From the NCBI GenBank assembly GCA_964619885.1, contig CAZUGA010000020.1, positions 14,544 through 78,543 of the forward strand: a DNA stretch of 64,000 nt, read 5' to 3'. Origin of the DNA: CAZUGA01 sp964619885. Its GTDB lineage: Bacteria > Pseudomonadota > Gammaproteobacteria > Methylococcales > UBA1147. Below the pieces are notes generated by a model. The model ran no database searches. It was not told the origin of the DNA and saw only the letters and a list, made by a program, of their open reading frames with translations. Position numbers and translations under genes: made by a program. Shown one piece after another: positions 1 to 8,253 of the stretch. Within the stretch, counting starts at the first letter, position 1. The number at the start of each line of letters is the position of its first letter.

Positions 1-107
1 AGTTTCACCCAGAGTTTACTTCCACTCCGCGTAATGGACACCCGTTGTTTTCCAGTTTTGTTGGATCGGCGGTTGAATTCCGTTGTCGGCATCAGAAAAG
101 CCAATGA
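1..107 (+). CDS. pyrG: CTP synthase, C-terminal end (partial at window edge)
   Basis: Frame 3 reads FHPEFTSTPRNGHPLF and then about 18 further residues to a TGA stop at 105-107. The HPEF-S-P--GHPLF pattern is the conserved C-terminus of the glutaminase domain of CTP synthase, which aminates UTP to CTP; the His and Glu of HPE belong to the glutamine amidotransferase triad. Only the last 34 codons lie in the window. The stop overlaps the kdsA start as ATGA, so the two genes are translationally coupled. The pyrG-kdsA-eno order is classic for gammaproteobacteria. The identification rests on a short but very characteristic tail. Confidence 0.88.
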   Translation, partial: FHPEFTSTPRNGHPLFSSFVGSAVEFRCRHQKSQ

Positions 108-940
108 ATCTTTGCGGGTTCGATGTCGGTATCAACCGGCCGATTTTTCTAATTGCCGGGCCTTGTGTTATCGAAAGCGAAGAATTGGCTTTGGAGACAG
201 CAAGTCGTTTGAAAGCGATAACCGATAAATTAAGAATCCCTTTCATATATAAGTCCTCCTTCGACAAAGCTAATCGGTCTTCTAGTGAAAGTTTCAGGGG
301 GCCAGGATTGGAAGAAGGCCTGCGAATATTGGAATTGGTTAAACATCAGTGCGGCGTGCCGGTATTGACCGACGTTCATGAAGATACGCCGTTGGACGAA
401 GTCGCAGTCGTGGCCGATGTGATTCAAACCCCTGCGTTTTTATGCAGACAGACCAATTTTATCGAGAAGACTGCGTCTCTTGGACTGCCGGTTAATATTA
501 AGAAAGGACAATTTTTGGCCCCGTGGGATATGCAACAAGTCGTAAATAAAGCGAAAGTTCTGGGGAATGAAAATATAATGGTATGCGAACGTGGGGTGTC
601 TTTTGGATATAATAATTTAGTTTCGGACATGCGGTCATTGGTCGCGATGCGGCAAACCGGCTGCCCGGTTGTTTATGATGCGACCCACTCAGTGCAGTTG
701 CCCGGGGGACAGGGGACCAGTTCTGGTGGACAAAGAGAATATATACCGGCGCTTTCCAGAGCAGCAGTAGCCGCCGGGATTTCAGGATTGTTTATGGAAA
801 CCCACCCGACGCCCGATAGCGCGAAAAGTGATGGTCCCAATTCCTGGCCTTTGGCAATGATGGAAAATTTATTACAGACACTAATTGAAATAGATCGGGT
901 CGTTAAATCAAGCGGCTTGATCGAATCGAAAAACTCTTAA
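104..940 (+). CDS. kdsA: 3-deoxy-D-manno-octulosonate 8-phosphate synthase, metal-dependent type
   Basis: Condenses arabinose 5-phosphate with phosphoenolpyruvate to KDO 8-phosphate for the lipopolysaccharide inner core, in the cytosol. 278 aa, normal for the family. Conserved blocks: KSSFDKANRSS, FRGPG, TDVHE, PAFLCRQT, GQFLAPWD, ATHSVQLPGG and METHP. The N-terminal block is IAGPCVIES with Cys21 where the E. coli enzyme has Asn, the mark of the metal-dependent class (Aquifex type); H, E and D ligands appear in ATHSVQ, METHP and KSDGP. The ATG at 104 is preferred because it overlaps the pyrG stop and matches the family start MxLCGFDVG; an in-frame TTG at 83 would lie inside pyrG. Confidence 0.96.
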   Translation: MNLCGFDVGINRPIFLIAGPCVIESEELALETASRLKAITDKLRIPFIYKSSFDKANRSSSESFRGPGLEEGLRILELVKHQCGVPVLTDVHEDTPLDEVAVVADVIQTPAFLCRQTNFIEKTASLGLPVNIKKGQFLAPWDMQQVVNKAKVLGNENIMVCERGVSFGYNNLVSDMRSLVAMRQTGCPVVYDATHSVQLPGGQGTSSGGQREYIPALSRAAVAAGISGLFMETHPTPDSAKSDGPNSWPLAMMENLLQTLIEIDRVVKSSGLIESKNS

Positions 941-966
941 ATCCTTTAAATTTATACGGTGAGAAT

Positions 967-2253
967 ATGGCAGAAATTGTAGATGTACGCGCGCGAGAAA
1001 TTTTAGATTCACGAGGAAATCCGACAGTTGAAGCAGATGTCGTGCTGGCATCCGGCATGGTCGGTAGCGCGATGGTGCCATCGGGTGCATCGACCGGAAT
1101 AAGAGAGGCGATTGAAATGCGCGACGGTGACCCTGCAAGATACCTGGGAAAAGGTGTTCTCAAAGCGGTCGAAAATGTTTGTGGTGAAATTCGATCAGCA
1201 GTGGTGGGTATGGAAGCGGCCAACCAAACTGCGATAGATAACAAGATGCTTGAATTGGATGGGACACCAAACAAAGAGCGGTTGGGTGCGAATGCGATAT
1301 TGGCCGTATCGATGGCTAATGCGCACGCTGCTGCGAATGAAGGTGATGTTCCGTTGTATACCTATTTGAGCAATGGTGAAGATTTTTTGATGCCGGTTCC
1401 GATGATGAATATTATCAACGGTGGTGCGCACGCTGACAATAGTGTTGATTTGCAGGAATTTATGATTCTACCCGTTGGTGCGCCCAATTTCCGCGAGGCG
1501 ATCCGATATGGTACTGAAGTTTTCCATGCGCTGAAGACAGTGTTATCGAACAGAGGGTTGGCGACCACTGTTGGGGATGAAGGTGGATTTGCGCCGAATC
1601 TTCCGTCCAACGAATCGGCTATTGGCGTGATACTCGAAGCTATAGAGAAGGCGGGTTATAGACCTGGAGAGGACGTATACTTGGGGTTGGATGTAGCGAG
1701 TTCGGAATTTTGCGAAAACGGTATTTATGATCTTGTTTCAGAAAGCAAAAAATTCAGTTCTGAAGAATTTTGTGACTATTTAACATCTTGGGTTCAGCGC
1801 TATCCGATTATTACAATCGAAGATGGCATGGATGAAAGTGATTGGGCGGGCTGGCGTTTGTTGACCGATAGTGTGGGGCAGCGCGTTCAATTGGTCGGTG
1901 ATGATTTGTTCGTCACTAATCCAGCTATATTGCAAAAAGGTATAGATGAGAATATTGCCAACTCTATCTTGATCAAAGTTAATCAGATTGGCACGCTCAG
2001 CGAAACACTACAAGCGATCAGGATGGCACAAGATGCGGGTTACAGTGCAGTGGTTTCACATCGGTCTGGTGAGACTGAAGACGTTACAATTGCAGATCTG
2101 TGTGTTGCGACCTGCGCGGGTCAGATAAAGACAGGTTCATTGAGTCGTTCCGATCGTGTGGCCAAATACAACCGCCTGTTGAAGATCGAAGAGCAACTTG
2201 GTGATAAAGTCGCGTACGCGGGTCGGTCTGCGTTCAAATATTTGGGGGGATAA
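967..2253 (+). CDS. eno: Enolase
   Basis: Interconverts 2-phosphoglycerate and phosphoenolpyruvate in glycolysis; in many proteobacteria it is also a component of the RNA degradosome. 428 aa, full length. Visible hallmarks: AREILDSRGNPT near the N-terminus, the mobile loop SGASTG, GDEGGFAP, the metal-binding IEDGMDE and VGDDLFVTN, the catalytic Lys in ILIKVNQIGT, and the C-terminal signature SHRSGETEDVTIADL. It lies 26 bp after kdsA and upstream of ftsB, the usual gammaproteobacterial order. The ATG start matches the family N-terminus. Confidence 0.98.
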   Translation: MAEIVDVRAREILDSRGNPTVEADVVLASGMVGSAMVPSGASTGIREAIEMRDGDPARYLGKGVLKAVENVCGEIRSAVVGMEAANQTAIDNKMLELDGTPNKERLGANAILAVSMANAHAAANEGDVPLYTYLSNGEDFLMPVPMMNIINGGAHADNSVDLQEFMILPVGAPNFREAIRYGTEVFHALKTVLSNRGLATTVGDEGGFAPNLPSNESAIGVILEAIEKAGYRPGEDVYLGLDVASSEFCENGIYDLVSESKKFSSEEFCDYLTSWVQRYPIITIEDGMDESDWAGWRLLTDSVGQRVQLVGDDLFVTNPAILQKGIDENIANSILIKVNQIGTLSETLQAIRMAQDAGYSAVVSHRSGETEDVTIADLCVATCAGQIKTGSLSRSDRVAKYNRLLKIEEQLGDKVAYAGRSAFKYLGG

Positions 2254-2320
2254 ATGATTGCCGGTCTGATCTGATTACTGGTTTGGAGAATACCAACCGA
2301 CTAATACTGGAATTTGATCA

Positions 2321-2602
2321 ATGAAGCTTTTAATCGGAATTTTGGTCGTACTTCTTTGTTTGTTGCAATACCGACTGTGGTACGGTGACGCCAACGTATT
2401 CCAAGTTCAGGATTTTGAACGGCAAATTGACGAATTAAAGCAACAGGCCGTGGCGCTTAAGGCCCGCAACGATGTGCTGGAAGCAGAAGTTAAAGATTTA
2501 AGAAATGGGATTGAAGCTCTTGAAGAGCGGGCACGGCAAGATTTGGGTATGATCAAAAAGGGTGAAACCTTTTTTCAGATTATCGAGCCACAGGGTGAAT
2601 AA
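2321..2602 (+). CDS. ftsB: Cell division protein FtsB
   Basis: Small bitopic membrane protein that forms the FtsQ-FtsL-FtsB divisome subcomplex and helps trigger septal peptidoglycan synthesis. 93 aa. A hydrophobic segment (about residues 3-18) is followed directly by a periplasmic coiled coil (about 28-75) rich in Leu, Glu and Lys, and then the short ARQDLGMIKKGETFF block that is typical of FtsB. The position between eno and ispD is diagnostic. 67 bp separate it from eno, so it may share that transcript. Confidence 0.93.
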   Translation: MKLLIGILVVLLCLLQYRLWYGDANVFQVQDFERQIDELKQQAVALKARNDVLEAEVKDLRNGIEALEERARQDLGMIKKGETFFQIIEPQGE

Positions 2603-2624
2603 AGGTTTCATTGGTCCCTAAATA

Positions 2625-3329
2625 ATGAGCGATAGTAATTGTTATTGGGCCGTAGTTCCTGCTGCTGGTGTAGGTAAACGAATGGCCGCGGATCGACCCA
2701 AGCAATACCTGAGATTGGGTCAAAAAACGGTGATCGAGCATACGCTTGATCGTTTGATCGAATCGATGGTGTTTAAGCGGGTCATCGTGGCCCTCTCATT
2801 GGATGATCCTTACTGGCCGACATTGAGCTATGCCTCAAGCGCAGGCGTAATCAGAGTGCCGGGGGGTAAGGAGCGTGCCGATTCAGTGCTTTCTGCTCTG
2901 GATTTCTTGCTGACCATCGCTGGTGAAAATGATTGGGTTTTGGTGCACGATGCGGCGCGTCCGTGTTTGCAGGTCAAGGATATACACGGATTAATTGATT
3001 CGGTAAAGCACGATTCCATGGGCGGTATTTTGGCGTTGCCACTGCATGACACGCTTAAAAACGTTAGTGACGAACATATTTCGGACACCGTAGACCGGAC
3101 AACCATCTGGCGGGCATTAACGCCACAAATGTTTCGATTAAAATCCTTGCGAGATGCGTTAAAAACAGCATTGGTGCAAGGTTTGGTTGTGACTGATGAA
3201 GCCAGCGCAATAGAATTGCAGGGTGGGAGACCTCGGATTGTGGAGGCTTGCCCAGACAATATCAAGATTACCCGGCCTGAAGATCTCCCTCTTGCCGGAT
3301 TTTATTTGGAGCAGCAAAATTGCGAATAG
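2625..3329 (+). CDS. ispD: 2-C-methyl-D-erythritol 4-phosphate cytidylyltransferase
   Basis: Transfers CMP from CTP to methylerythritol 4-phosphate, the third step of the non-mevalonate isoprenoid pathway. 234 aa, standard size. Visible: the nucleotide-binding N-terminal loop AAGVGKRM with RPKQY, LVHDAARPC, RTTIWRALTPQ, VTDEASAIE and the C-terminal NIKITRPEDL. The Shine-Dalgarno sequence before the ATG is weak. It overlaps ispF by 10 bp, so the two successive pathway genes are translated together. Confidence 0.96.
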   Translation: MSDSNCYWAVVPAAGVGKRMAADRPKQYLRLGQKTVIEHTLDRLIESMVFKRVIVALSLDDPYWPTLSYASSAGVIRVPGGKERADSVLSALDFLLTIAGENDWVLVHDAARPCLQVKDIHGLIDSVKHDSMGGILALPLHDTLKNVSDEHISDTVDRTTIWRALTPQMFRLKSLRDALKTALVQGLVVTDEASAIELQGGRPRIVEACPDNIKITRPEDLPLAGFYLEQQNCE

Positions 3330-3790
3330 GACAAGGTTATGATGCGCATCGTTTCGCCACCGGCGAGAAGCTTATATTGGGTGGGGTAACGATAGAGTAT
3401 GAGAAAGGGATGTTGGCCCATTCAGATGGCGATGTTGTGCTACATGCGCTTTGTGATGCTTTATTAGGCGCGGCTGCAATGGGGGATATAGGCAAACATT
3501 TCCCAGATTCTGACGCTGAATTTGAAGGGATTGATAGCCGTCTGCTGTTACGCCATGTCATCAAGAAAATTGTCGACAAAGGCTACGAAATAGGCAATAT
3601 CGATTTAACAATTATCGCGCAAGCGCCACGACTTGCACCCTATATCGAGTCGATGCGGCAAAATATAGCCAAGGATATGAAGGTGGATGTGACCGATGTA
3701 AATGTTAAAGCAACGACAACGGAAAAGATGGGGTTTGAAGGGCGGGGTGAGGGAATATCGGTACACGCGATCGCGTTGATCAAAGACTAG
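3320..3790 (+). CDS. ispF: 2-C-methyl-D-erythritol 2,4-cyclodiphosphate synthase
   Basis: Cyclises CDP-methylerythritol 2-phosphate with release of CMP in the MEP isoprenoid pathway; a homotrimer binding zinc. 156 aa. Metal ligands are recognisable as Asp8 and His10 in GYDAHRF and His42 in the HSDGDVVLHAL block; the C-terminal half carries IAQAPRL and TTTEKMGFEGRGEGI. The start is a TTG inside the end of ispD, supported by alignment to the usual MRIGxGYDxH N-terminus; no ATG gives that N-terminus. Confidence 0.96.
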   Translation: MRIGQGYDAHRFATGEKLILGGVTIEYEKGMLAHSDGDVVLHALCDALLGAAAMGDIGKHFPDSDAEFEGIDSRLLLRHVIKKIVDKGYEIGNIDLTIIAQAPRLAPYIESMRQNIAKDMKVDVTDVNVKATTTEKMGFEGRGEGISVHAIALIKD

Positions 3791-4863
3791 TGGCGGTTGA
3801 ACAGGCCCATTTAACCTATTCCATCCCGACAGTCCAACAGCTACCCTATGCCCATTCGGGTCCGGCCGGTACCGGTAAGCTACGCGTCGAAATCGATGAT
3901 TTCATTGTTGACGAAGTTTTGGGATTTGATCTTAGCGGTGAGGGTGAGCACGTTTTTCTGCAGATAGAAAAGAGAAATTGCCTGACCGAATCAATTGCGC
4001 AAAACCTAGCTAAGTTTGTTGGGGTCCGGAGGCGGGATGTTGGCTTTGCCGGATTGAAGGATAAATTCGCCAAGACAACGCAATGGTTCAGCGTTCCGGT
4101 CCCGTTTGATGTTGATCTGGATTGGTCTCGCTTAAATGATGTTACACGTAAGGTTTTACGGGTCGAACGGCACCGACGAAAGTTGAAACGCGGTGCCTTG
4201 TCGGGTAATCGGTTTGAAATTCTGCTGCGCAACCTGGAGGCTGATCTCCAGCGGATAGAGAACATATTGAATTCGATTCGGAATGTTGGCGTACCCAATT
4301 ATTTCGGGCCACAACGATTTGGGCGTTGCGGTCAAAATATATCGGGTGCGGTTGCATTGTTTAAGTCTCGCAAATCAATTGGTGATAGATTTAAACGAGG
4401 TATGTACTTGTCGGCTGCTCGATCACATGTATTTAATTTGATCTTGGCAACGCGGGTCGATCGGCAAGATTGGAACTATGCTTGTTGTGGGGACGCGATG
4501 ATGCTTCATGGGTCTAATTCCTATTTCCGCATTGATGAGCCAACTGATGAAATAAACCAACGAACTATGGCGGGTAAAATCCACCCTACCGGGGCAATGT
4601 GGGGAATAGGTCCCAGTGATGTGACTGGAGACATGCTCGGATTGGAAAAGCGAGTAGTCAGTGAGAATCGTTTATTGTGTGATGGTTTGGAATCGAACGG
4701 AGTAAAAATGGCCAGACGGTCCCTGCGTTTGATGCCGAATAGCTTGGATTGGCAATTTATTGGTTCTGATTCTTTAAAATTAACATTTTCATTGCAGTCG
4801 GGCGGGTACGCAACAAGCGTCTTACGTGAATTGATCGATACCGAAACGATACCAGGTGAATGA
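3790..4863 (+). CDS. truD: tRNA pseudouridine(13) synthase TruD
   Basis: Makes pseudouridine 13 in tRNA-Glu. 357 aa, close to the E. coli length. The catalytic Asp is Asp91 in the family motif GLKDKFAKTTQWF. Other matches: VDEVLGFDLSGEGEH, the NYFGPQRFG block and the C-terminal LTFSLQSGGYATSVLRELI. The start is GTG, whose first base is the last base of the ispF stop codon, so translation is coupled. Gene order ispF-truD-surE is conserved in gammaproteobacteria; here uppP lies between truD and surE. Confidence 0.95.
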   Translation: MAVEQAHLTYSIPTVQQLPYAHSGPAGTGKLRVEIDDFIVDEVLGFDLSGEGEHVFLQIEKRNCLTESIAQNLAKFVGVRRRDVGFAGLKDKFAKTTQWFSVPVPFDVDLDWSRLNDVTRKVLRVERHRRKLKRGALSGNRFEILLRNLEADLQRIENILNSIRNVGVPNYFGPQRFGRCGQNISGAVALFKSRKSIGDRFKRGMYLSAARSHVFNLILATRVDRQDWNYACCGDAMMLHGSNSYFRIDEPTDEINQRTMAGKIHPTGAMWGIGPSDVTGDMLGLEKRVVSENRLLCDGLESNGVKMARRSLRLMPNSLDWQFIGSDSLKLTFSLQSGGYATSVLRELIDTETIPGE

Positions 4864-4953
4864 TAACGCAAACGAAGCGGAAAAGTACGCTAAGCATGAA
4901 ATTATCTCTGTTGTTTAAGGCGTATTACTTGTATTGATGGGCGGTTATCGCTC

Positions 4954-5766
4954 TTGGATATTATTGTGGATTATTATCAAGCCTTTTTTCTGGCTTTATT
5001 ACAAGGCTTAACCGAATTTTTACCGATTTCCAGTTCGGCTCATCTTATTTTGATGCCGGTGGTATTTGGCTGGCCGGATCAAGGCTTAGCCTTTGATGTT
5101 GCGGTTCATGTTGGAACACTTAGCGCAGTCGTATTTTATTTTCGCAAGGAAGTGTACGCGATGACCAGAGATTGGTGCGCGTCGTTGTCTACAAAACAGG
5201 TGACAATGGATGCACGCCTGGCCTGGTATGTGATAGTAGCGACTGTACCGGTAGGTCTGGTCGGTATTGGCTTGCCCGATTCTGCGGAAAAATTTTTGCG
5301 ATCACCGATAATTATCGCGGCTGCAACCATCGTATTCGGCGGTTTATTGTGGTTTGCTGCATCAACTGCGACAGAGCGTAAAGACAAATTTAATCTCCGC
5401 TTGAAAGATGCGTTAATGATTGGTGCGTTTCAAGCTCTAGCATTAATCCCGGGAACATCGAGGTCGGGCATCACCATAACTGCGGCGCTATTGCTTGGAT
5501 TTAAGCGAGATTTGGCTGCTCGGTTTTCCTTTCTACTTTCAATGCCGGCGATCGCACTACCCGGATTGCTAAAAACGGTCGAATTGGTCCAATCATCCGG
5601 TGCTGTGCAGTGGAATATCATCGGATTTGGTGTATTAATTTCAGCGGTAGTAGCCTATCTGACGATTGATATGTTTTTACGATTACTGGATCGTATTGGG
5701 TTAATGCCGTTTGTATTTTATCGTTTTGTATTGGGCCTACTGCTATGGTATCTATTTGCCGGTTGA
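4954..5766 (+). CDS. uppP: Undecaprenyl-diphosphatase UppP (BacA)
   Basis: Integral membrane phosphatase that recycles undecaprenyl diphosphate to the monophosphate carrier for peptidoglycan and other cell-wall polymers. 270 aa with about eight hydrophobic segments. The two signature motifs are clear: GLTEFLPISSSAHL near the N-terminus and PGTSRSGITI in the second half. The start is the TTG giving MDIIVDYYQA; a GTG four codons later is an alternative. It stands 90 bp after truD. Its position between truD and surE is unusual and may be an insertion into the ancestral order. Confidence 0.95.
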   Translation: MDIIVDYYQAFFLALLQGLTEFLPISSSAHLILMPVVFGWPDQGLAFDVAVHVGTLSAVVFYFRKEVYAMTRDWCASLSTKQVTMDARLAWYVIVATVPVGLVGIGLPDSAEKFLRSPIIIAAATIVFGGLLWFAASTATERKDKFNLRLKDALMIGAFQALALIPGTSRSGITITAALLLGFKRDLAARFSFLLSMPAIALPGLLKTVELVQSSGAVQWNIIGFGVLISAVVAYLTIDMFLRLLDRIGLMPFVFYRFVLGLLLWYLFAG

Positions 5767-5907
5767 TTCAGCGATGTTTGCTGGTCTCGTTTTGCGCAAA
5801 TGCGATATCAATCGTAGACGATACTTGTTCCTGGGATAGTATTTATGGGTGCCCGGCATACAGTTCTTGTGTAAAATTGAGCGTTTAACCGTCAAATTAA
5901 TTTTCGT

Positions 5908-6660
5908 ATGCGTATATTGGTCAGTAATGACGACGGCTATACAGCGGAGGGGTTGATCTGTCTAGCCGAATCCCTGACAAAACTGGCTGATGTATCTGTA
6001 GTTGCCCCGGAGCGGAATCGAAGTGGTGCAAGCAACTCCTTAACGTTAGATAGGCCGTTGCGAATCACTCGTATGGATAACGGATTTATAAAAGTGGACG
6101 GAACGCCGACCGATTGTGTTCACATGGCTATAACCGGCTTGCTCGATGATGAACCTGATATGGTATTTGCCGGGATCAACCATGGTGCAAATTTGGGTGA
6201 TGATGTTTTATATTCCGGAACAGTGGCTGCTGCAACTGAAGGTCGATTCTTGGGCTTGCCAGCCGTAGCTATTTCCTTGGCGTCTACGGAAAGCAAGTGC
6301 CTGGATACCGCTGCTCATGTGGCTATAGGTTTATTGCATAAGATGAAAAAAGAACCGCTACCCGCGGATACTATTTTGAACGTAAACGTTCCAGATGTTG
6401 AACTAGATAAGTTGCGTGGATATCAGTCAACCCGATTGGGACAGCGTCATAAGGCGGAGCCTGTATTCAAAACACTGGATCCAAGAGGTCGGGAAATCTA
6501 TTGGGTCGGTCCTGCAGGTCCCGAACAGGACGCAGGTCCTGGTACTGATTTTTATGCGGTGCGCTCCAACTATGTATCAGTGACACCATTACAAGTCGAT
6601 TTGACCCATCACAAGGCGGTAAACACGCTGTCTGACTGGTTGCCCTCGAGAATAGATTGA
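5908..6660 (+). CDS. surE: 5'/3'-nucleotidase SurE
   Basis: Metal-dependent nucleoside monophosphatase, with reported exopolyphosphatase activity in E. coli, linked to stationary-phase survival. 250 aa, full length. The metal-binding residues fall at canonical positions: Asp8 and Asp9 in SNDDG, Ser39 in NRSGASNS, and Asn91 in GINHGANLGDD. The YSGTVAAATEG and PLQVDLT blocks also match. Its stop overlaps the pcm ATG, coupling the pair as in most gammaproteobacteria. Confidence 0.96.
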   Translation: MRILVSNDDGYTAEGLICLAESLTKLADVSVVAPERNRSGASNSLTLDRPLRITRMDNGFIKVDGTPTDCVHMAITGLLDDEPDMVFAGINHGANLGDDVLYSGTVAAATEGRFLGLPAVAISLASTESKCLDTAAHVAIGLLHKMKKEPLPADTILNVNVPDVELDKLRGYQSTRLGQRHKAEPVFKTLDPRGREIYWVGPAGPEQDAGPGTDFYAVRSNYVSVTPLQVDLTHHKAVNTLSDWLPSRID

Positions 6661-7325
6661 TGACGCCGCACGTATATCATCAAGGGATAGGTATGACCTC
6701 GAGGCGAACGCGTGACCGAATGATTCAACGACTCAAACAGCAAGGGATTAGCAAAGTTTCAGTTTTGGAAGTAATGCGCAATACTCCGCGGCATATCTTT
6801 ATTGAAGAGGCTTTGGCCAGTAGGGCTTATGAAGATACAGCACTTCCCATAGGCCATAATCAAACCATCTCTCAACCGTTTATCGTCGCGCGCATGACAG
6901 AATTGCTGGTTGGATCCGGGACACCAAATAAAGTGTTGGAAGTGGGGACCGGTTCGGGATACCAAACTGCAATATTGGCGCAATTGGTACCGCATCTTTA
7001 TACGGTTGAGCGTATCTATCCATTGTTGCACAGAGCGAAACGTTGTCTGCGGGAGCTTGATCTACACAATATTAGTTTCAAGCATAGTGACGGTGGATGG
7101 GGGCGCAAAGAGTATGCGCCTTATGATGGGATATTGGTTACAGCAGCACCGGCTGAAATTCCGACTATGCTTTTAGAACAATTGGCGATCGGCGGCAGGA
7201 TGATTATCCCAGTTGGACATGGTGACCGGCAAGATTTGCAAAGGGTCATTCGAACTCCGGATGGCTGTGAAGTAGAAACGGTCGATAGCGTCAAGTTTGT
7301 TCCAATGGTTTCGGGGAGACCGTAA
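6660..7325 (+). CDS. pcm: Protein-L-isoaspartate O-methyltransferase
   Basis: SAM-dependent enzyme that methylates L-isoaspartyl residues to start repair of aged proteins. About 221 aa. Motif I is EVGTGSGYQTAIL; the substrate loop LPIGHNQTISQPF and the late motif GGRMIIPVG are present. Three starts are possible: TTG 6657, ATG 6660 (overlapping the surE stop) and ATG 6693, which would begin MTSRRTRDR like many Pcm proteins. I chose 6660 because of the overlap, but 6693 cannot be excluded. Confidence 0.94.
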   Translation: MTPHVYHQGIGMTSRRTRDRMIQRLKQQGISKVSVLEVMRNTPRHIFIEEALASRAYEDTALPIGHNQTISQPFIVARMTELLVGSGTPNKVLEVGTGSGYQTAILAQLVPHLYTVERIYPLLHRAKRCLRELDLHNISFKHSDGGWGRKEYAPYDGILVTAAPAEIPTMLLEQLAIGGRMIIPVGHGDRQDLQRVIRTPDGCEVETVDSVKFVPMVSGRP

Positions 7326-7327
7326 AA

Positions 7328-7906
7328 ATGTTTTCATATCTTTATAAAAAAGTTTTGGGTTGGGCCCGCCATAAACACGCTCTCGGTTACTTGTCGGCGT
7401 TAAGTTTTGCCGAATCCTCTTTTTTTCCAATACCGCCGGATGTTATGTTGGCACCAATGGCGTTGGCGACGCCAAAGAAAGCCTATTGGTATGCGTTGAT
7501 TACGACCGTCTTTTCGGTATTGGGCGGTATTTTGGGATACGTCATTGGGGCCTATTCTTTTGACGTGATCGCGCCGTGGATTCACGACTTGGGCTATTGG
7601 GATAAATATTTATTGGCTCGGGATTGGTTTGATGAATGGGGTTTTTGGGCCATTTTTGTAGCAGGATTCTCACCAATCCCCTATAAGGTGTTTACTATTG
7701 CTGCTGGGACTTTAGCTATGCCTATCGCGCCATTTATTCTGGCCTCGTTTATCGGCCGTGGCGCACGGTTTTTCTTAGTGGCAACGCTTTTGGCATGGGG
7801 CGGTGAACGCCTAGAAAATATGTTGAACGTCTACATAAATCGATTGGGTTGGGCGACGGTCGTTTTGGTTATGGTTGGCGCTGTCGGTTACAAGTATATG
7901 ATGTGA
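7328..7906 (+). CDS. yqaA: DedA/SNARE-associated family membrane protein, YqaA type
   Basis: 192 aa polytopic inner-membrane protein of the short YqaA subgroup of the DedA superfamily, whose members are thought to act in lipid (including undecaprenyl phosphate) transport or membrane homeostasis; the exact role of YqaA is not established. Visible: the FAESSFFPIPPDVMLAPMAL block, a Gly-rich helix GGILGYVIG, and the re-entrant-loop motif FVAGFSPIPYKVFTIAAG. It begins 2 bp after pcm, so it is the last gene of a surE-pcm-yqaA unit. Confidence 0.88.
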   Translation: MFSYLYKKVLGWARHKHALGYLSALSFAESSFFPIPPDVMLAPMALATPKKAYWYALITTVFSVLGGILGYVIGAYSFDVIAPWIHDLGYWDKYLLARDWFDEWGFWAIFVAGFSPIPYKVFTIAAGTLAMPIAPFILASFIGRGARFFLVATLLAWGGERLENMLNVYINRLGWATVVLVMVGAVGYKYMM

Positions 7907-8253
7907 CCATCACCGATAAACATTTTGTAATTTTTTGACCTCGATCGCCTTTTTAATATTGATCTAGGGGTATTCTTAAATATTCATGTGCCGTAACTGT
8001 TATTTGTTTTTCTATGGCGTGAATCGTGCATATATTTATTCAGAAAATCGCGTTGATAACGAGATTTATTATTGAGGTTGCACTTTATGCAATCTCAGAA
8101 GTTAGGTTATCCATTTACTGAATTTTTGGTAGTGGAAATTTGGCCACATGGGTCTGAGGATGCAGAATCGTTGTTGTGGTGTAATGTGATCCAAGTAAAT
8201 GTTTAACGAACCGAATATGATCTATCGGTGATAGACGCATTGACATTGATTAG
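7907..8253. other. Intergenic region with no recognised gene
   Basis: 347 bp, AT-rich, with stops in all frames. The only structure seen is a 10-bp stem hairpin at 8073-8097 (listed separately). I see no clear promoter for the downstream diguanylate cyclase gene. Confidence 0.5.
8073..8097 (+). other. Short hairpin in the leader of the diguanylate cyclase gene
   Basis: Arms TGAGGTTGCA and TGCAATCTCA with a 5-nt loop pair over 10 bp with one G-U pair. No T-run follows, so it is not a typical Rho-independent terminator. It could be a weak transcript end after yqaA, a leader structure, or chance. Confidence 0.35.

Noticed and set aside
83..103. TTG start for kdsA at 83
   Set aside because: It lies within the pyrG coding end; the ATG at 104 overlaps the pyrG stop and fits the family N-terminus.
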